Shown piece after piece: positions 40,149 to 48,209 of a stretch of DNA of 64,000 bases (position 1 is the stretch's first letter; every line of letters begins with the position of its first letter). Below the pieces are notes generated by a model. It was given only the letters and a program-made list of their open reading frames with translations, did no database searches and had not been told where the DNA came from. The translations under genes and the position numbers were made by a program. Source of the DNA: Mycolicibacter sinensis (GTDB lineage Bacteria; Actinomycetota; Actinomycetes; Mycobacteriales; Mycobacteriaceae); assembly GCF_001667375.1 (NCBI RefSeq), contig NZ_LZIN01000005.1, positions 1-64,000 on the forward strand, given 5' to 3'.

Positions 40149-40583
40149 CTAGTTCGGAGATCCTTCTCTTGCCATCTCGGCGATCTCGTCAACTGACCTC
40201 GATATAAAATGGCTGAAGATAGTGGAATCCGTTTGCGATAGGATCGCCGATCCGATGGGCGACGTTATTTCGGTCCGCCATGGACTGGTGGCCGGCTTCG
40301 CGCTGACGTCGCTGCTGTAGCCCTGCTTGAATAGTTGCGGACCAGACAACGGCAAGCCCAGGACCATGCGCATGAAAGATCCCCATCTCCAGAGAAGATA
40401 CTTCTCAACTAACGCGAAGTTGGACAACTGCGCAGTCTCGTCGTAGCGCGGAAGGTGAAAGGACTGCGCATCGGAGACAAAGCTGATTTCACAGTCGGGG
40501 CAGTCAGTCATGACGGACGCCGGTATGTGGGACAAGTCGTTCCATTCGACCCAGGTGCAGGACAATAACGAGAAATCGTGCAT
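40149..40583 (-). CDS. Candidate immunity protein beside TNT-type toxin remnant
   Basis: A 144-residue protein with no family I can name. The sequence begins MHDFSLLSCTWVEWNDLSHI, contains a CPDC motif and a central aromatic stretch (EKYLLWRWGSFMRMVLGLPL). Its ATG overlaps the stop of the upstream TNT-like frame (TGATG), the coupling expected of toxin-immunity pairs. The stretch 40141-40560 is about 56% G+C by hand count, far below neighbouring genes, and codon use is much less GC-biased, so it was probably acquired. The longer reading to 40787 runs out of frame over the TNT remnant and is rejected. The immunity role is inferred only from position and coupling. Confidence 0.55.
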   Translation of the reverse strand: MHDFSLLSCTWVEWNDLSHIPASVMTDCPDCEISFVSDAQSFHLPRYDETAQLSNFALVEKYLLWRWGSFMRMVLGLPLSGPQLFKQGYSSDVSAKPATSPWRTEITSPIGSAILSQTDSTIFSHFISRSVDEIAEMAREGSPN

Positions 40584-40801
40584 CAGTTTCGAACCACTTT
40601 CAGATAGCCTCCTTCGGGCGCCAAGTAGCTGCCACTCGGAGGCCCGAACCGTCTGAGTTCGGTTCCCGCGGCCAAGTTGGCATCCGGGACGACCGTGTCT
40701 GGTATCGCGTACGGCTTGCTGGGCAGGGTGTCGGTCACCGCACTCCCCTGACCACCCGGCGGCAAGTCCCCAACCGCAGAACCCCAAGGAAACTGGGCAG
40801 A
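40583..40801 (-). pseudogene. Remnant of a TNT (NAD+ glycohydrolase) toxin C-terminus
   Basis: The minus-strand frame between the stop at 40804-40802 and the TGA at 40585-40583 encodes 72 residues without ATG. It includes LAAGTELRRFGPPSGSYLAP, which matches the signature of the tuberculosis necrotizing toxin domain (DUF4237: L-x-PGT-x-LxRFG-xxxGxYLxPxG). The catalytic part expected after LAPEG is missing and the frame ends at once with GYLKVVRN, reminiscent of the GYL-x-V C-terminus of such toxins, which suggests an internal deletion. No WXG/ESX-type N-terminal region is present. It is coupled by TGATG to the candidate immunity gene. It is probably inactive. About 80 bases upstream of it before the sulfotransferase stop contain no gene. 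Confidence 0.6.
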
Positions 40802-40884
40802 TCAGCGCTTACCGCCTGCCTACAGCACAATCAAGATCAATTCGGCGGCACCGACTCACCGACAAAACATCGGTGCATCGAGGC

Positions 40885-42132
40885 TTAGCCATCACCGACG
40901 AATCGGTCGCGGTAGTCGCCCAGGCGAGTAGCGATCTCGTCGGCATCCAGGCCCAGGTCGGCCGGGCGGTAGTCCACCGCGCCGTAGCGACCGCGCGGGT
41001 GGTCGAAACGGAACTGCGTCATCGCCTCTCGAGCCCGGGTATCGAGCGGCTGGCCCGCGAGCTCATAGATCGCGGCAACGGTGCCGTCCTCATCGGCCAT
41101 GAAGTCGTCGAACCGCACGTCGATGGACTGGCCGGCAGGCAACACATCGCGGTCCCGGAGGCACCCGGTGAGCAGGTCGTCGGCCCGGTCGAGCCAGTAG
41201 CGCGAGATCTTGACCGGGTCGGGACGGTCACACCCCATCCGCATCGCGTAGCTGATCATGGTCGCCATCGACCGGGTCACCTCGACCGGGTCCCGGTGGG
41301 TGACAACGAAGATGGCGTCGGGGAAGGTGGCATACAGCGCCGGGAACTGTTCGAGATGCTGCGGCGATTTGAGCACCCAGCGGGTCCCGCCGCGCAGCCA
41401 TTGCAGCGCCTGCAAGGTGCGTTTCAAATAGGCGTACGACGCTATTTGGTCATGCGTCTTGTAATGCCGCGCGAATGCCGGTAGGTAGTAGCTACATTCG
41501 AAGAGCATCCCGGAGATGTCGTTGGCCAGCAGCTGGATCTCTTCGTGCGCGTGGTCGACGGTCATGTCGTGCATGCGCTTGAACTCGGGCATCGAGGTGT
41601 TGATCAGATCCAGGCCGACGGCGCAGCGGTCCCGCCGGGCTTGCGGATCGGGCTCGCCCGGGGTGGCGACCGGCTCCAGGCTCTCCCAGTAGGGCAGATA
41701 ACGCAGCGCCGGGTCGGCGGCGATCAAATTGTGCAGGTGGGTGGTTCCGGTGCGAGGCAGGCCGCAGATGATGATGGGGCGCTCGATCGGGACACTTTCG
41801 ATCTCGGGGTTCGCCGCGATCAGGTGCTCCAGCCGCAGCCGGTTGACCAGGTGGCCGGTCAGTTGCTCGAACGCCATCGCCCGCCCGACCCCGGACAGGT
41901 CGGCGTCATCGGCCAGCGACGCGCACAGCACGTCGAGGCGTTCCCGAAAGCCGTTGTCGCCCCAGTCATCCAATCCTGTTCGCTCGGTTGCGGCCTGCAG
42001 CATCGCCTCTGGCGTCAGCTGCAGCGCGGCGCCGTAACCGGCCAGTCCGTCACGCATCGGCGCGGCGGCGTCCGGGAAAACCGGGGCGGCCAGGTCCTCG
42101 AGTCGGATGGGCGCTGGCCTGGTGGCGCTCAC
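40885..42132 (-). CDS. PAPS-dependent sulfotransferase family protein
   Basis: About 415 residues of the Sulfotransfer_3-like family common in mycobacteria. The 5'-phosphosulfate loop is IIICGLPRTGTTHLHNLI near residue 115, and the 3'-phosphate motif follows in FVVTHRDPVEVTRSMATMIS near residue 285. Predicted to sulfate an unidentified lipid or small molecule. The GTG at 42132 overlaps the upstream DUF1214 stop by four bases (GTGA); the longer frame to 42399 lies in that gene. It is the last gene of the TetR-DUF1214-sulfotransferase unit. Confidence 0.88.
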   Translation of the reverse strand: MSATRPAPIRLEDLAAPVFPDAAAPMRDGLAGYGAALQLTPEAMLQAATERTGLDDWGDNGFRERLDVLCASLADDADLSGVGRAMAFEQLTGHLVNRLRLEHLIAANPEIESVPIERPIIICGLPRTGTTHLHNLIAADPALRYLPYWESLEPVATPGEPDPQARRDRCAVGLDLINTSMPEFKRMHDMTVDHAHEEIQLLANDISGMLFECSYYLPAFARHYKTHDQIASYAYLKRTLQALQWLRGGTRWVLKSPQHLEQFPALYATFPDAIFVVTHRDPVEVTRSMATMISYAMRMGCDRPDPVKISRYWLDRADDLLTGCLRDRDVLPAGQSIDVRFDDFMADEDGTVAAIYELAGQPLDTRAREAMTQFRFDHPRGRYGAVDYRPADLGLDADEIATRLGDYRDRFVGDG

Positions 42133-43193
42133 GAGGCCAGCTCTGCGACGTCGACGACCCGGCAGCTCAGCGGCTCCGGGGTTTTCTCCGGCAGAAACCA
42201 GCGCAACCAGATCAGGCCCTTCGACCGGCCGGCGGTGGACACCCAGTTCGGATGCCCGGGATCGGTGTCGCTGATGACGATCTGCCAGGACCCGTCGGGG
42301 GCGTAGGTGACGTGCGCGCCGTTGATCGTGACCCGCTCGCGGGTGTAGTCGTAGGTGTGCAGGAACGGATTCCACAGGCACAGGTTCCAGAACACACACT
42401 CCGGTGAGGTGCCTTCGATGACCAGCGCCTGGCCCGGTTGCAGTTCGTAAGCCCCCATCGAATAGGCGGCGTCGCCGGCAGCCCAGCCCACGGTGCGACT
42501 CGGCACCGGGTAGGGCTCTTGCAGCACGTTGGCCGGCAGCCGCACCGGCGCCATGGCGGCTTGCTCACGAATCCAGGTCCGTGCCGCGCGCATCCGCCGG
42601 CTCAGATCAGCCCGGCTGTCGTGGCGCCGCGGCGTGTCATCAAGCGCCTCGATCTTCCACTGGACCCGCCGGTCGGTTCCGGGGTCGGTGAAATAGTCGC
42701 GGGTCAGGATGAACACGGCGTCGGGCTCCAGCTTGAGCCGATGTCCTTGCTGTTCCCGGGCGCTGATGACGAACTCGAAGTTACCGTCGACATCACAGCC
42801 CAGGTCACGATCGTTGATCGTGTCGATAATGCGGTCGCTATAGCGGCCGTCATCGGGGCCGCCGTAGACGGTCATGGACAGATAGACCGCGTCGCCGCGG
42901 TTGCCGGTCACCCGGTAGCTGCGGCTCGGGTCGATCGGCGCCAGCTGGTAAAAGGCATCCGAATTATCGCCGCCCCACTTGAGATACGGCCCGATCACGT
43001 CGACCAGGATCGGCTTGTCCGCATCGCCCCAGATGTAGGCCTCGGCGGCAACGCGCAGCAGGCTCAACGCCCATCGGTAGCCGTCGAGAATGTCGGCTTC
43101 CTCCAGGGGCGGGTCGGCGTCCAGCAGGCGCTGCTCGACGGCGCGGACCTCGTCGAGCAACTCGCCGAATGCGTCCGACAACTCGTCACTCAT
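42129..43193 (-). CDS. DUF1214 domain protein
   Basis: A 354-residue protein with the DUF1214/DUF1254-like fold. Signature parts are SYRVTGNRGDAVYLSMTVYGG, WKIEAL, AYSMGAYELQPGQALVIEG and the C-terminal WVSTAGRSKGLIWLRWF. Function is unknown; such proteins often accompany sulfotransferases and lipid genes in mycobacteria. The ATG at 43193 overlaps the TetR end by eight bases, so it is co-translated with its regulator. There is no signal peptide. Confidence 0.82.
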   Translation of the reverse strand: MSDELSDAFGELLDEVRAVEQRLLDADPPLEEADILDGYRWALSLLRVAAEAYIWGDADKPILVDVIGPYLKWGGDNSDAFYQLAPIDPSRSYRVTGNRGDAVYLSMTVYGGPDDGRYSDRIIDTINDRDLGCDVDGNFEFVISAREQQGHRLKLEPDAVFILTRDYFTDPGTDRRVQWKIEALDDTPRRHDSRADLSRRMRAARTWIREQAAMAPVRLPANVLQEPYPVPSRTVGWAAGDAAYSMGAYELQPGQALVIEGTSPECVFWNLCLWNPFLHTYDYTRERVTINGAHVTYAPDGSWQIVISDTDPGHPNWVSTAGRSKGLIWLRWFLPEKTPEPLSCRVVDVAELAS

Positions 43194-43797
43194 CTGGGTT
43201 CTCCTTCTGTCGAATTCCCTGTAGCAGCAAGGCGCACAGCCGCTCGGCGGCGGCGTCGACGGTGTCGGTGGCCAAGACTTGGGCAATGTAAAAACTGGTG
43301 CCCACCAGCGCGTCATACGCGATCTCGATATCGACGCCCGCGTCGACAACACCTTGGTCGATGCCGGCGCGGACCAGCGCGGCGAACGCGGTGCGGGTGG
43401 TCTCGTCGAGCAGCTCTTGGGTGCGGATGAATAGTTCCGGGTCGCGGTGCCGATCGGCCAAAATGCCCAGCGCCGCGGCGGCCACCTCGGGTGCGCGCCA
43501 GAACTCGAACACGCCAGCTACGAAGTGCCGCAGGTCGGCTTCGAAGTCGCCGGAGCCGGCCAGCACGTCGCCGACCTCGGCGGCACCGAAAACCGCGTCG
43601 AACACCAGATGCGTCTTCGACGGCCAGCGCCGGTAGACAGTCGGGCGGCTGACGTCCGCCTCGCGGGCGATCGCCTCGATGGAGACCTGGTCGTAGCCGT
43701 CGCGGGCGAGCAGCCGGCGGGCAGCGTCGGCGATGGCCTGCTCGGTGCGGGGATCGCGCGGACGTCCGCGACCGGCCGGGGCCTGGTCCTGACTCAC
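43186..43797 (-). CDS. TetR-family repressor
   Basis: A 203-residue regulator. The helix-turn-helix lies at about residues 15-60 (AIADAARRLLARDGYDQVSIEAIAREADVSRPTVYRRWPSK); the rest is a ligand-binding domain with no assignable effector. The GTG at 43797 follows a weak purine run. A near-perfect 18-base palindrome 37 bases upstream is its likely own operator, so it should control itself together with the overlapping DUF1214 and sulfotransferase genes. Confidence 0.9.
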   Translation of the reverse strand: MSQDQAPAGRGRPRDPRTEQAIADAARRLLARDGYDQVSIEAIAREADVSRPTVYRRWPSKTHLVFDAVFGAAEVGDVLAGSGDFEADLRHFVAGVFEFWRAPEVAAAALGILADRHRDPELFIRTQELLDETTRTAFAALVRAGIDQGVVDAGVDIEIAYDALVGTSFYIAQVLATDTVDAAAERLCALLLQGIRQKENPDE

Positions 43798-43833
43798 TGC
43801 GACATCCGCCGTCGGCGACTCACGCCTAAATAG

Positions 43834-43851
43834 TTACATTACGTAACGTAA
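43834..43851. promoter_or_regulatory. TetR operator palindrome
   Basis: TTACATTACGTAACGTAA is an 18-base palindrome TTAC-n-TTACGTAA-n-GTAA, with only the n/n pair unmatched. Nested TTACGTAA gives a second symmetry. It lies in the AT-rich leader of the TetR gene, 37 bases before the start. Confidence 0.75.
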
Positions 43852-43880
43852 TTTTTCAACGGTGGTGGGAGCTGCCCTGA

Positions 43881-44711
43881 CTACGTAGTTCCGAAGGCAT
43901 AGCGGTGGTACTGCGACATGTTCGCCACCGCCGGAATCAGCGACATCGCCTTGCCCAGCGCCCGGTAGCGGCGGGGAAGCTTCCCGTAGGTGTCCGCCTC
44001 GAACCAGCGCACCCATTCCAACAGCCGCGTGCCCGGGACCGCGGTCAGGATCTCGCGGGGCTCGTTGATCCCCCACTGCAGCGTCGCCCCGGAGCGGCGT
44101 ACCACGGCGTTGGCCCACTGGGTCTTGATGCCCAACCGGTTGAAGGCATCGAACTGCAACTCCCCGCTCGGAGCGTGCTCGACCACTCGGCGCAGCAACG
44201 CCACGCCGTCGGATTCGCTGAGATACATGGTCAGGCCTTCGCCGAGCATCAATGTCGGTCGGTCGGTGGGGATTTCGGCGAACCACGCCGGATCGGTGAC
44301 CGACGCCGCCACCACATGGTTGTGGTCCCGCTCGGGAAGCAGTTGCCGGCGCAGCTCGGCCACGTCCGGATAGTCGATGTCATACCAGTCGACTCCGTCG
44401 CCGGGTTGCAGCCGGAAGTATCGGGCGTCGAGCCCGCAGCCCACGTGCAGGACAACGGCGTCGGGGTTGGCCGCCACGAATCGGCGCGCCCACGTGTCGA
44501 AGTGCGCCGAACGGGTGGTCACCGACGGCGAACGTGCCGGAGTGATCGTGGTTCTGCGCCAGTCGTAGTCGATGCGCGCGACCGCTTCTTTGGCGTAGCG
44601 ATCCCCCAGGATCGGTTCGGGAAGGTCGGCATCCAGCGCCTTGGCGTACAGCGTCGCGAGCATGGTCTGCGGGGCCCCGCGCAGGTCCACCCGTGCCTTG
44701 TCCGAGGTCAT
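43881..44711 (-). CDS. SAM-dependent methyltransferase, LCM/polyketide O-methyltransferase type
   Basis: A 276-residue class I methyltransferase of the leucine carboxyl methyltransferase-like family. The SAM site is VVLHVGCGLDARYFRLQ near residue 90, followed by the acidic DIDYPDVAELRR and the GEGLTMYL segment near residue 155. The substrate is unknown; mycobacteria have many paralogues. ATG 44711 (MTSDKARVDLRG) is chosen over TTG 44720. It is followed downstream by the TetR operator region, so read-through into that operon is possible. Confidence 0.87.
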   Translation of the reverse strand: MTSDKARVDLRGAPQTMLATLYAKALDADLPEPILGDRYAKEAVARIDYDWRRTTITPARSPSVTTRSAHFDTWARRFVAANPDAVVLHVGCGLDARYFRLQPGDGVDWYDIDYPDVAELRRQLLPERDHNHVVAASVTDPAWFAEIPTDRPTLMLGEGLTMYLSESDGVALLRRVVEHAPSGELQFDAFNRLGIKTQWANAVVRRSGATLQWGINEPREILTAVPGTRLLEWVRWFEADTYGKLPRRYRALGKAMSLIPAVANMSQYHRYAFGTT

Positions 44712-44775
44712 GAACTTCAAGGCTAGCGGCGCTACCGGCCGGGCGGAGCGAACTGAACACCGCGCGGTGTGGCGT

Positions 44776-45702
44776 TCAGTCAGTCGCTACCCACTGCCGT
44801 TCAACGGCTTTGACCAGTGCCGTCAGCGTCGCATTGACCGGGGTATGCTCGCCGACCTGCGTGGCCCGGCGCAGCACCGCACCGTTGATCACGTCGATTT
44901 CGCTGACCCGGCGGGCCTGGTGGTCCAGCAGCGCGGACGGCTTGGCATCCGGCATCTGTGCCCCGAAGGCCTGCACATGCGCGACCGGATCAGGCACGGC
45001 GATGCCGATCCCGGCGGCGCGGGCCACCGTCCAGGCTTCGGTGGCCGCGGCACGGCTCACCGCCCCCACGTCGGCGTCATCCATAACCTGCCCCACCGTC
45101 ATGCCGGTCAGCGCGCACGGCGCGCTGTAGGCGACGTTGCAGATCAGCTTCTCCCACTGCATGGCGGCGATGTCGGCGACCGCGGCCGCGTCGAATCCGG
45201 CGTCGGCCCACACTCGAGCGATCTGATCGACAATCGAAAAAGGCAGTGCCGCATAGGCGCCGAACCGGACGGCGCGCATCGCGTTGTGGTGCACATGCCC
45301 CGGCGCAGGGCGCGAGGCCCCGAAACCACTGGCGATACCCACCGCTACCCGCTCGGCTCCGACGATGCCGGCGACGGTGTCGGCCGATCCCAAGCCGTTC
45401 TGGATCGTCAGCACCGGCGTGCTCTCGGCGAGCAGCGGCAGCGCCTGGGCAGCCCCGGCGCCGACATCGGCGGCTTTGACCGCCAGCACCACCAGGTCCA
45501 TCGGCTCGGTCGGCGCCAAGGTGGCGGCCCGCATGGTCACCAGCTGGTCGGGGTGCGGCCCGCTGATCCGCAGGCCGTCGGCATTGATGGCGTAGACATG
45601 CTCGGCGGATCGGTCAATGGCCAGTACGTCGTTTCCGGCCGCCGCCAGCCTGCCGGCGTAAATCGAACCCATGGCACCGCATCCGATGACCGCGATCTTC
45701 AT
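44776..45702 (-). CDS. Ketopantoate reductase (PanE/ApbA) family oxidoreductase
   Basis: A 308-residue NAD(P)-dependent reductase. The Rossmann motif is IAVIGCGAMGSIYAGRLAAAG at the N-terminus; LVVLAVKAAD and LTIQNGLGSAD are family segments, and the catalytic Lys is in QWEKLICNVAYSAPCALTG. It could make pantoate but actinobacteria have several such paralogues acting on other 2-oxo acids. It starts four bases after the stop of the tartrate dehydratase-like gene and looks co-transcribed, suggesting a 2-oxo or hydroxy acid substrate linked to that pathway. Confidence 0.85.
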   Translation of the reverse strand: MKIAVIGCGAMGSIYAGRLAAAGNDVLAIDRSAEHVYAINADGLRISGPHPDQLVTMRAATLAPTEPMDLVVLAVKAADVGAGAAQALPLLAESTPVLTIQNGLGSADTVAGIVGAERVAVGIASGFGASRPAPGHVHHNAMRAVRFGAYAALPFSIVDQIARVWADAGFDAAAVADIAAMQWEKLICNVAYSAPCALTGMTVGQVMDDADVGAVSRAAATEAWTVARAAGIGIAVPDPVAHVQAFGAQMPDAKPSALLDHQARRVSEIDVINGAVLRRATQVGEHTPVNATLTALVKAVERQWVATD

Positions 45703-45706
45703 CTGC

Positions 45707-46882
45707 TCATCCCACCAGGTCGGCGATCGCCGCGGCCAGCTCGGGCTTCTCCTCCAGCCCAAAGCCCGCGGCGTCGGTGGGCGTGATGGTGCCGCCGGCC
45801 AGCGCGCACCCCGGCGAGTAGCCGCCGAAAGGCGCGAACACTCCGGGGTAGGACTCGCAGCCCCCCAAGCCCAGGCCCGCCGCGATGTGCAGGTTGATCA
45901 GGTGGCCGCCGTGCGGGAAGGCGCAGCCGCGGTCGAAGCCGTGCGTCTCGAGCACCTCGAGCATGCGCGCGTACTCGGTCAACCCGTAACTCAAACCGGC
46001 ATCCATCTGGAAGATGTCGCGGCCCGGGCGCATACCGCCATAGCGCACCAGGTTGGTCACATCAGGCGCCGAGAACAGGTTCTCGCCGGTGGCGATCGCC
46101 CCGGGATAATCGGCGATCAGCGCCGCGTTCAGCGCGAAATCCAGTGGATCACCGGGTTCCTCGTACCAGCGCAGGCCGTAGTGGCTCAGCTCCTGCGCCC
46201 AGTCGCCGGCCGCCGCGGCGTCGAACCGGCCGTTGGCGTCGACGGCAACCCGCGCGCCGGCGCCCACCTCGTCGATCACCGCTTCGATGCGGTCCAGATC
46301 CTGGCGCATCGAGGCGCCGCCGATCTTCATCTTGACCGCTTGGTAGCCCGCGTCGAGATAGCCGGCCATCTCGGCGCGGAGCCGATCCAGCCCGTCTCCG
46401 GGGTAGTAGTAACCGCCGGCGGCGTAGACCGCAACCGCGGCGACAGCCTCTTTTCCGCCCAAGTCCCGGCCGAAGCGCCGGGCGATGGTGCGATAGGCGG
46501 GTTCGTCGGCGAGTTTGGCGTTGAGGTCCCAGCACGCCAGTTCCAGCGCTGCCGCCGCACCGGCCCGATCGCCGTGGCCGCCGGGTTTTTCGTCGGTGAG
46601 CGCCGCGCCCAGCACCCGCGCCGGATCGATGCGGCCGGTGGCATCGAGCAGCGATTCGGGGTCGGCGCGCAGAACCCGCGGGATCATCCGGTCGGCCAGG
46701 ATGCCGCCTTGGGCGAACCGGCCGATCGAGTTGAACGCGATGCCGGTCACCGGTTTTCCGCTCCGGATCCGGTCGGTGACGACGGCGACCAGCGACACCG
46801 TGTGCCGGGAGAAGTCCACCAGCGCGTTGGCGATCTCACCGCGAAGCGGTACCGAGGTTTCGACGATCCGGGTGATGCGCAT
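45707..46882 (-). CDS. Enolase-superfamily acid-sugar dehydratase, D-tartrate dehydratase-like
   Basis: A 391-residue enolase-superfamily member. Its motifs closely follow the D-tartrate dehydratase (TarD) family: SLVAVVTD, GFNS-like IAFNSIGRFAQGG, DEKPGGHGDR, YAAGGYYYPG, the catalytic KMKIGG, metal ligands DANGRFD, EEPGDP and TGENLF, and PHGGHLINLHIAAGLGLGG. TarD turns D-tartrate into oxaloacetate. The ATG at 46882 has GAGGAG nine bases upstream. It follows citE by 26 bases, extending the itaconate/leucine operon. Other hydroxy-dicarboxylates are possible substrates. I recall no equivalent here in M. tuberculosis. Confidence 0.85.
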   Translation of the reverse strand: MRITRIVETSVPLRGEIANALVDFSRHTVSLVAVVTDRIRSGKPVTGIAFNSIGRFAQGGILADRMIPRVLRADPESLLDATGRIDPARVLGAALTDEKPGGHGDRAGAAAALELACWDLNAKLADEPAYRTIARRFGRDLGGKEAVAAVAVYAAGGYYYPGDGLDRLRAEMAGYLDAGYQAVKMKIGGASMRQDLDRIEAVIDEVGAGARVAVDANGRFDAAAAGDWAQELSHYGLRWYEEPGDPLDFALNAALIADYPGAIATGENLFSAPDVTNLVRYGGMRPGRDIFQMDAGLSYGLTEYARMLEVLETHGFDRGCAFPHGGHLINLHIAAGLGLGGCESYPGVFAPFGGYSPGCALAGGTITPTDAAGFGLEEKPELAAAIADLVG

Positions 46883-46908
46883 GCGTCGTGACTCCTCGGG
46901 GCTAGGGG

Positions 46909-47715
46909 TTAATCCGCTCGCCGCAGGATAGCTTCGGCGTGCCGCAGCACCGGGGAGTCGACCATCTGCCCTTCGAACGCGAACACCCCGCGCTCGTTTT
47001 GCGCTGCGGCGAGCACCCTTCGCGCCCAATCGACTTTCTCGGCCTCTGGGCGGTAGGCGTCGCGCACCACCGCTACCTGGGTGGGGTGGATGCACACCGT
47101 TGCGGCGAATCCGACCGCGGCGCCGTCGATCGCTTCGGCCTTCAGCCCGTCGAGGTCACCGATGTTGAGGTAGACGGCGTCGAGCGCCGCGCGGCCGAAC
47201 GCCGATGCCGCCAGTAACACCGTCGAGCGTGCGTGCCGGGCGAAGTCCCGGTAGGTGCCGTCCGGGTGCCGGCTGGAGCCCCCGCCCATGGCCGCGACCA
47301 GATCCTCGGCGCCCCACATCATCGCCGCGCAGCCCTCGGTGGCGGCGATCTCGGTAGAAAACACCACACCGCGCGGAGTTTCCAGCAGCGCGACCACCTG
47401 CCGGGGCGCCAGCGCGGTCACCTGGTCGGCCGACTCGGTCTTGGCCAGCATCACCGTCGTGTAGGCGGTGTCCGCCAGCGCCTCCAGGTCGCGGGCCTGA
47501 TCCTCGGTGCCGGCCGGGTTGACCCGCACCACGGTCCGCTGCGGGTCAAGGGGATTGTCCCGCAACGCCTCCCGCGCCGCCGGGCGGTCGGCGGCGGCCA
47601 CCCCGTCCTCCAGGTCGAGGATCACCACGTCGGCCGCCGCGGCGGCCTTGGCGAAGCGTTCCGGCCGGTCTGCGGGACAGAACAGCCAGGCCGGGCCGGC
47701 GGTGTGCAGGTTCAT
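46909..47715 (-). CDS. citE: CitE-like beta-hydroxyacyl-CoA lyase
   Basis: A 268-residue CitE/HpcH-family lyase. The TIM-barrel motifs are FCPADRPERFAKA, VILDLEDGVA, VVRVNPAGTED, VALLETPRGV and the metal site MWGAEDLVAAMG. The M. tuberculosis homologue Rv2498c has been reported as a bifunctional lyase for (S)-citramalyl-CoA and HMG-CoA in itaconate and leucine breakdown. The start overlaps the MaoC stop by four bases (ATGA). It is not a citrate lyase subunit, since no CitD/F genes are present. Confidence 0.92.
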   Translation of the reverse strand: MNLHTAGPAWLFCPADRPERFAKAAAAADVVILDLEDGVAAADRPAAREALRDNPLDPQRTVVRVNPAGTEDQARDLEALADTAYTTVMLAKTESADQVTALAPRQVVALLETPRGVVFSTEIAATEGCAAMMWGAEDLVAAMGGGSSRHPDGTYRDFARHARSTVLLAASAFGRAALDAVYLNIGDLDGLKAEAIDGAAVGFAATVCIHPTQVAVVRDAYRPEAEKVDWARRVLAAAQNERGVFAFEGQMVDSPVLRHAEAILRRAD

Positions 47716-48209
47716 GCCGACTCCCCTGCCGGCCGTTTGCGCACCAGGGTGGTACGCACCGCGCGCGCCACCACGTCGCCGTGCTGGTTGCGGCCGACGT
47801 GCTCGAGGGTCACGATGCCTTCCCCGGGACGGCTCTTGGATTCGCGCTTGTCGGTGCAGACCGTCTCGGCGTAGAGGGTGTCGCCGTGAAAGACCGGCTT
47901 GGGAAACGACACCTCCGAGAAACCCAGGTTGGCCACGATGGTGCCCAGCGTCAGTTGTGCCACCGACAGGCCGACCACGGTGGAGAGGGTGAACATCGAA
48001 TTCACCAGGCGCTCACCGCGAAAGCCCGGCTGCTCCGCCGCCCAGGCCGCATCGAGGTGCAGCGACTGGGTGTTCATGGTCAGCGTGGTGAACAGTACGT
48101 TGTCGGCCTCGGTGACGGTGCGACCGGGCCGGTGGGCGTAGGTGGTCCCGATTTCGTACTCCTCGAACCACAGGCCGCGCTGCTCGACGGTTTTGCGTTC
48201 GTCACTCAT
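47712..48209 (-). CDS. MaoC-like enoyl-CoA hydratase (Rv2499c family)
   Basis: A 165-residue hotdog-fold hydratase, similar to mesaconyl/itaconyl-CoA hydratases. Segments GRTVTEADNVLFTTLTMNTQSLHLD, RLVNSMFTLSTVVGLSV and FPKPVFHGDTLYAETV fit the family. In M. tuberculosis the neighbour enzyme set (CoA transferase, this hydratase, CitE) converts itaconate to pyruvate and acetyl-CoA. ATG 48209 shares its A with the fadE19 stop (TGATG). Confidence 0.9.
   Translation of the reverse strand: MSDERKTVEQRGLWFEEYEIGTTYAHRPGRTVTEADNVLFTTLTMNTQSLHLDAAWAAEQPGFRGERLVNSMFTLSTVVGLSVAQLTLGTIVANLGFSEVSFPKPVFHGDTLYAETVCTDKRESKSRPGEGIVTLEHVGRNQHGDVVARAVRTTLVRKRPAGESA

Noticed and set aside
40149..40787. Longer 212-residue version of the candidate immunity gene
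   Set aside because: The first 68 residues read the TNT remnant out of frame; the ATG at 40583 overlapping the stop is the natural start.
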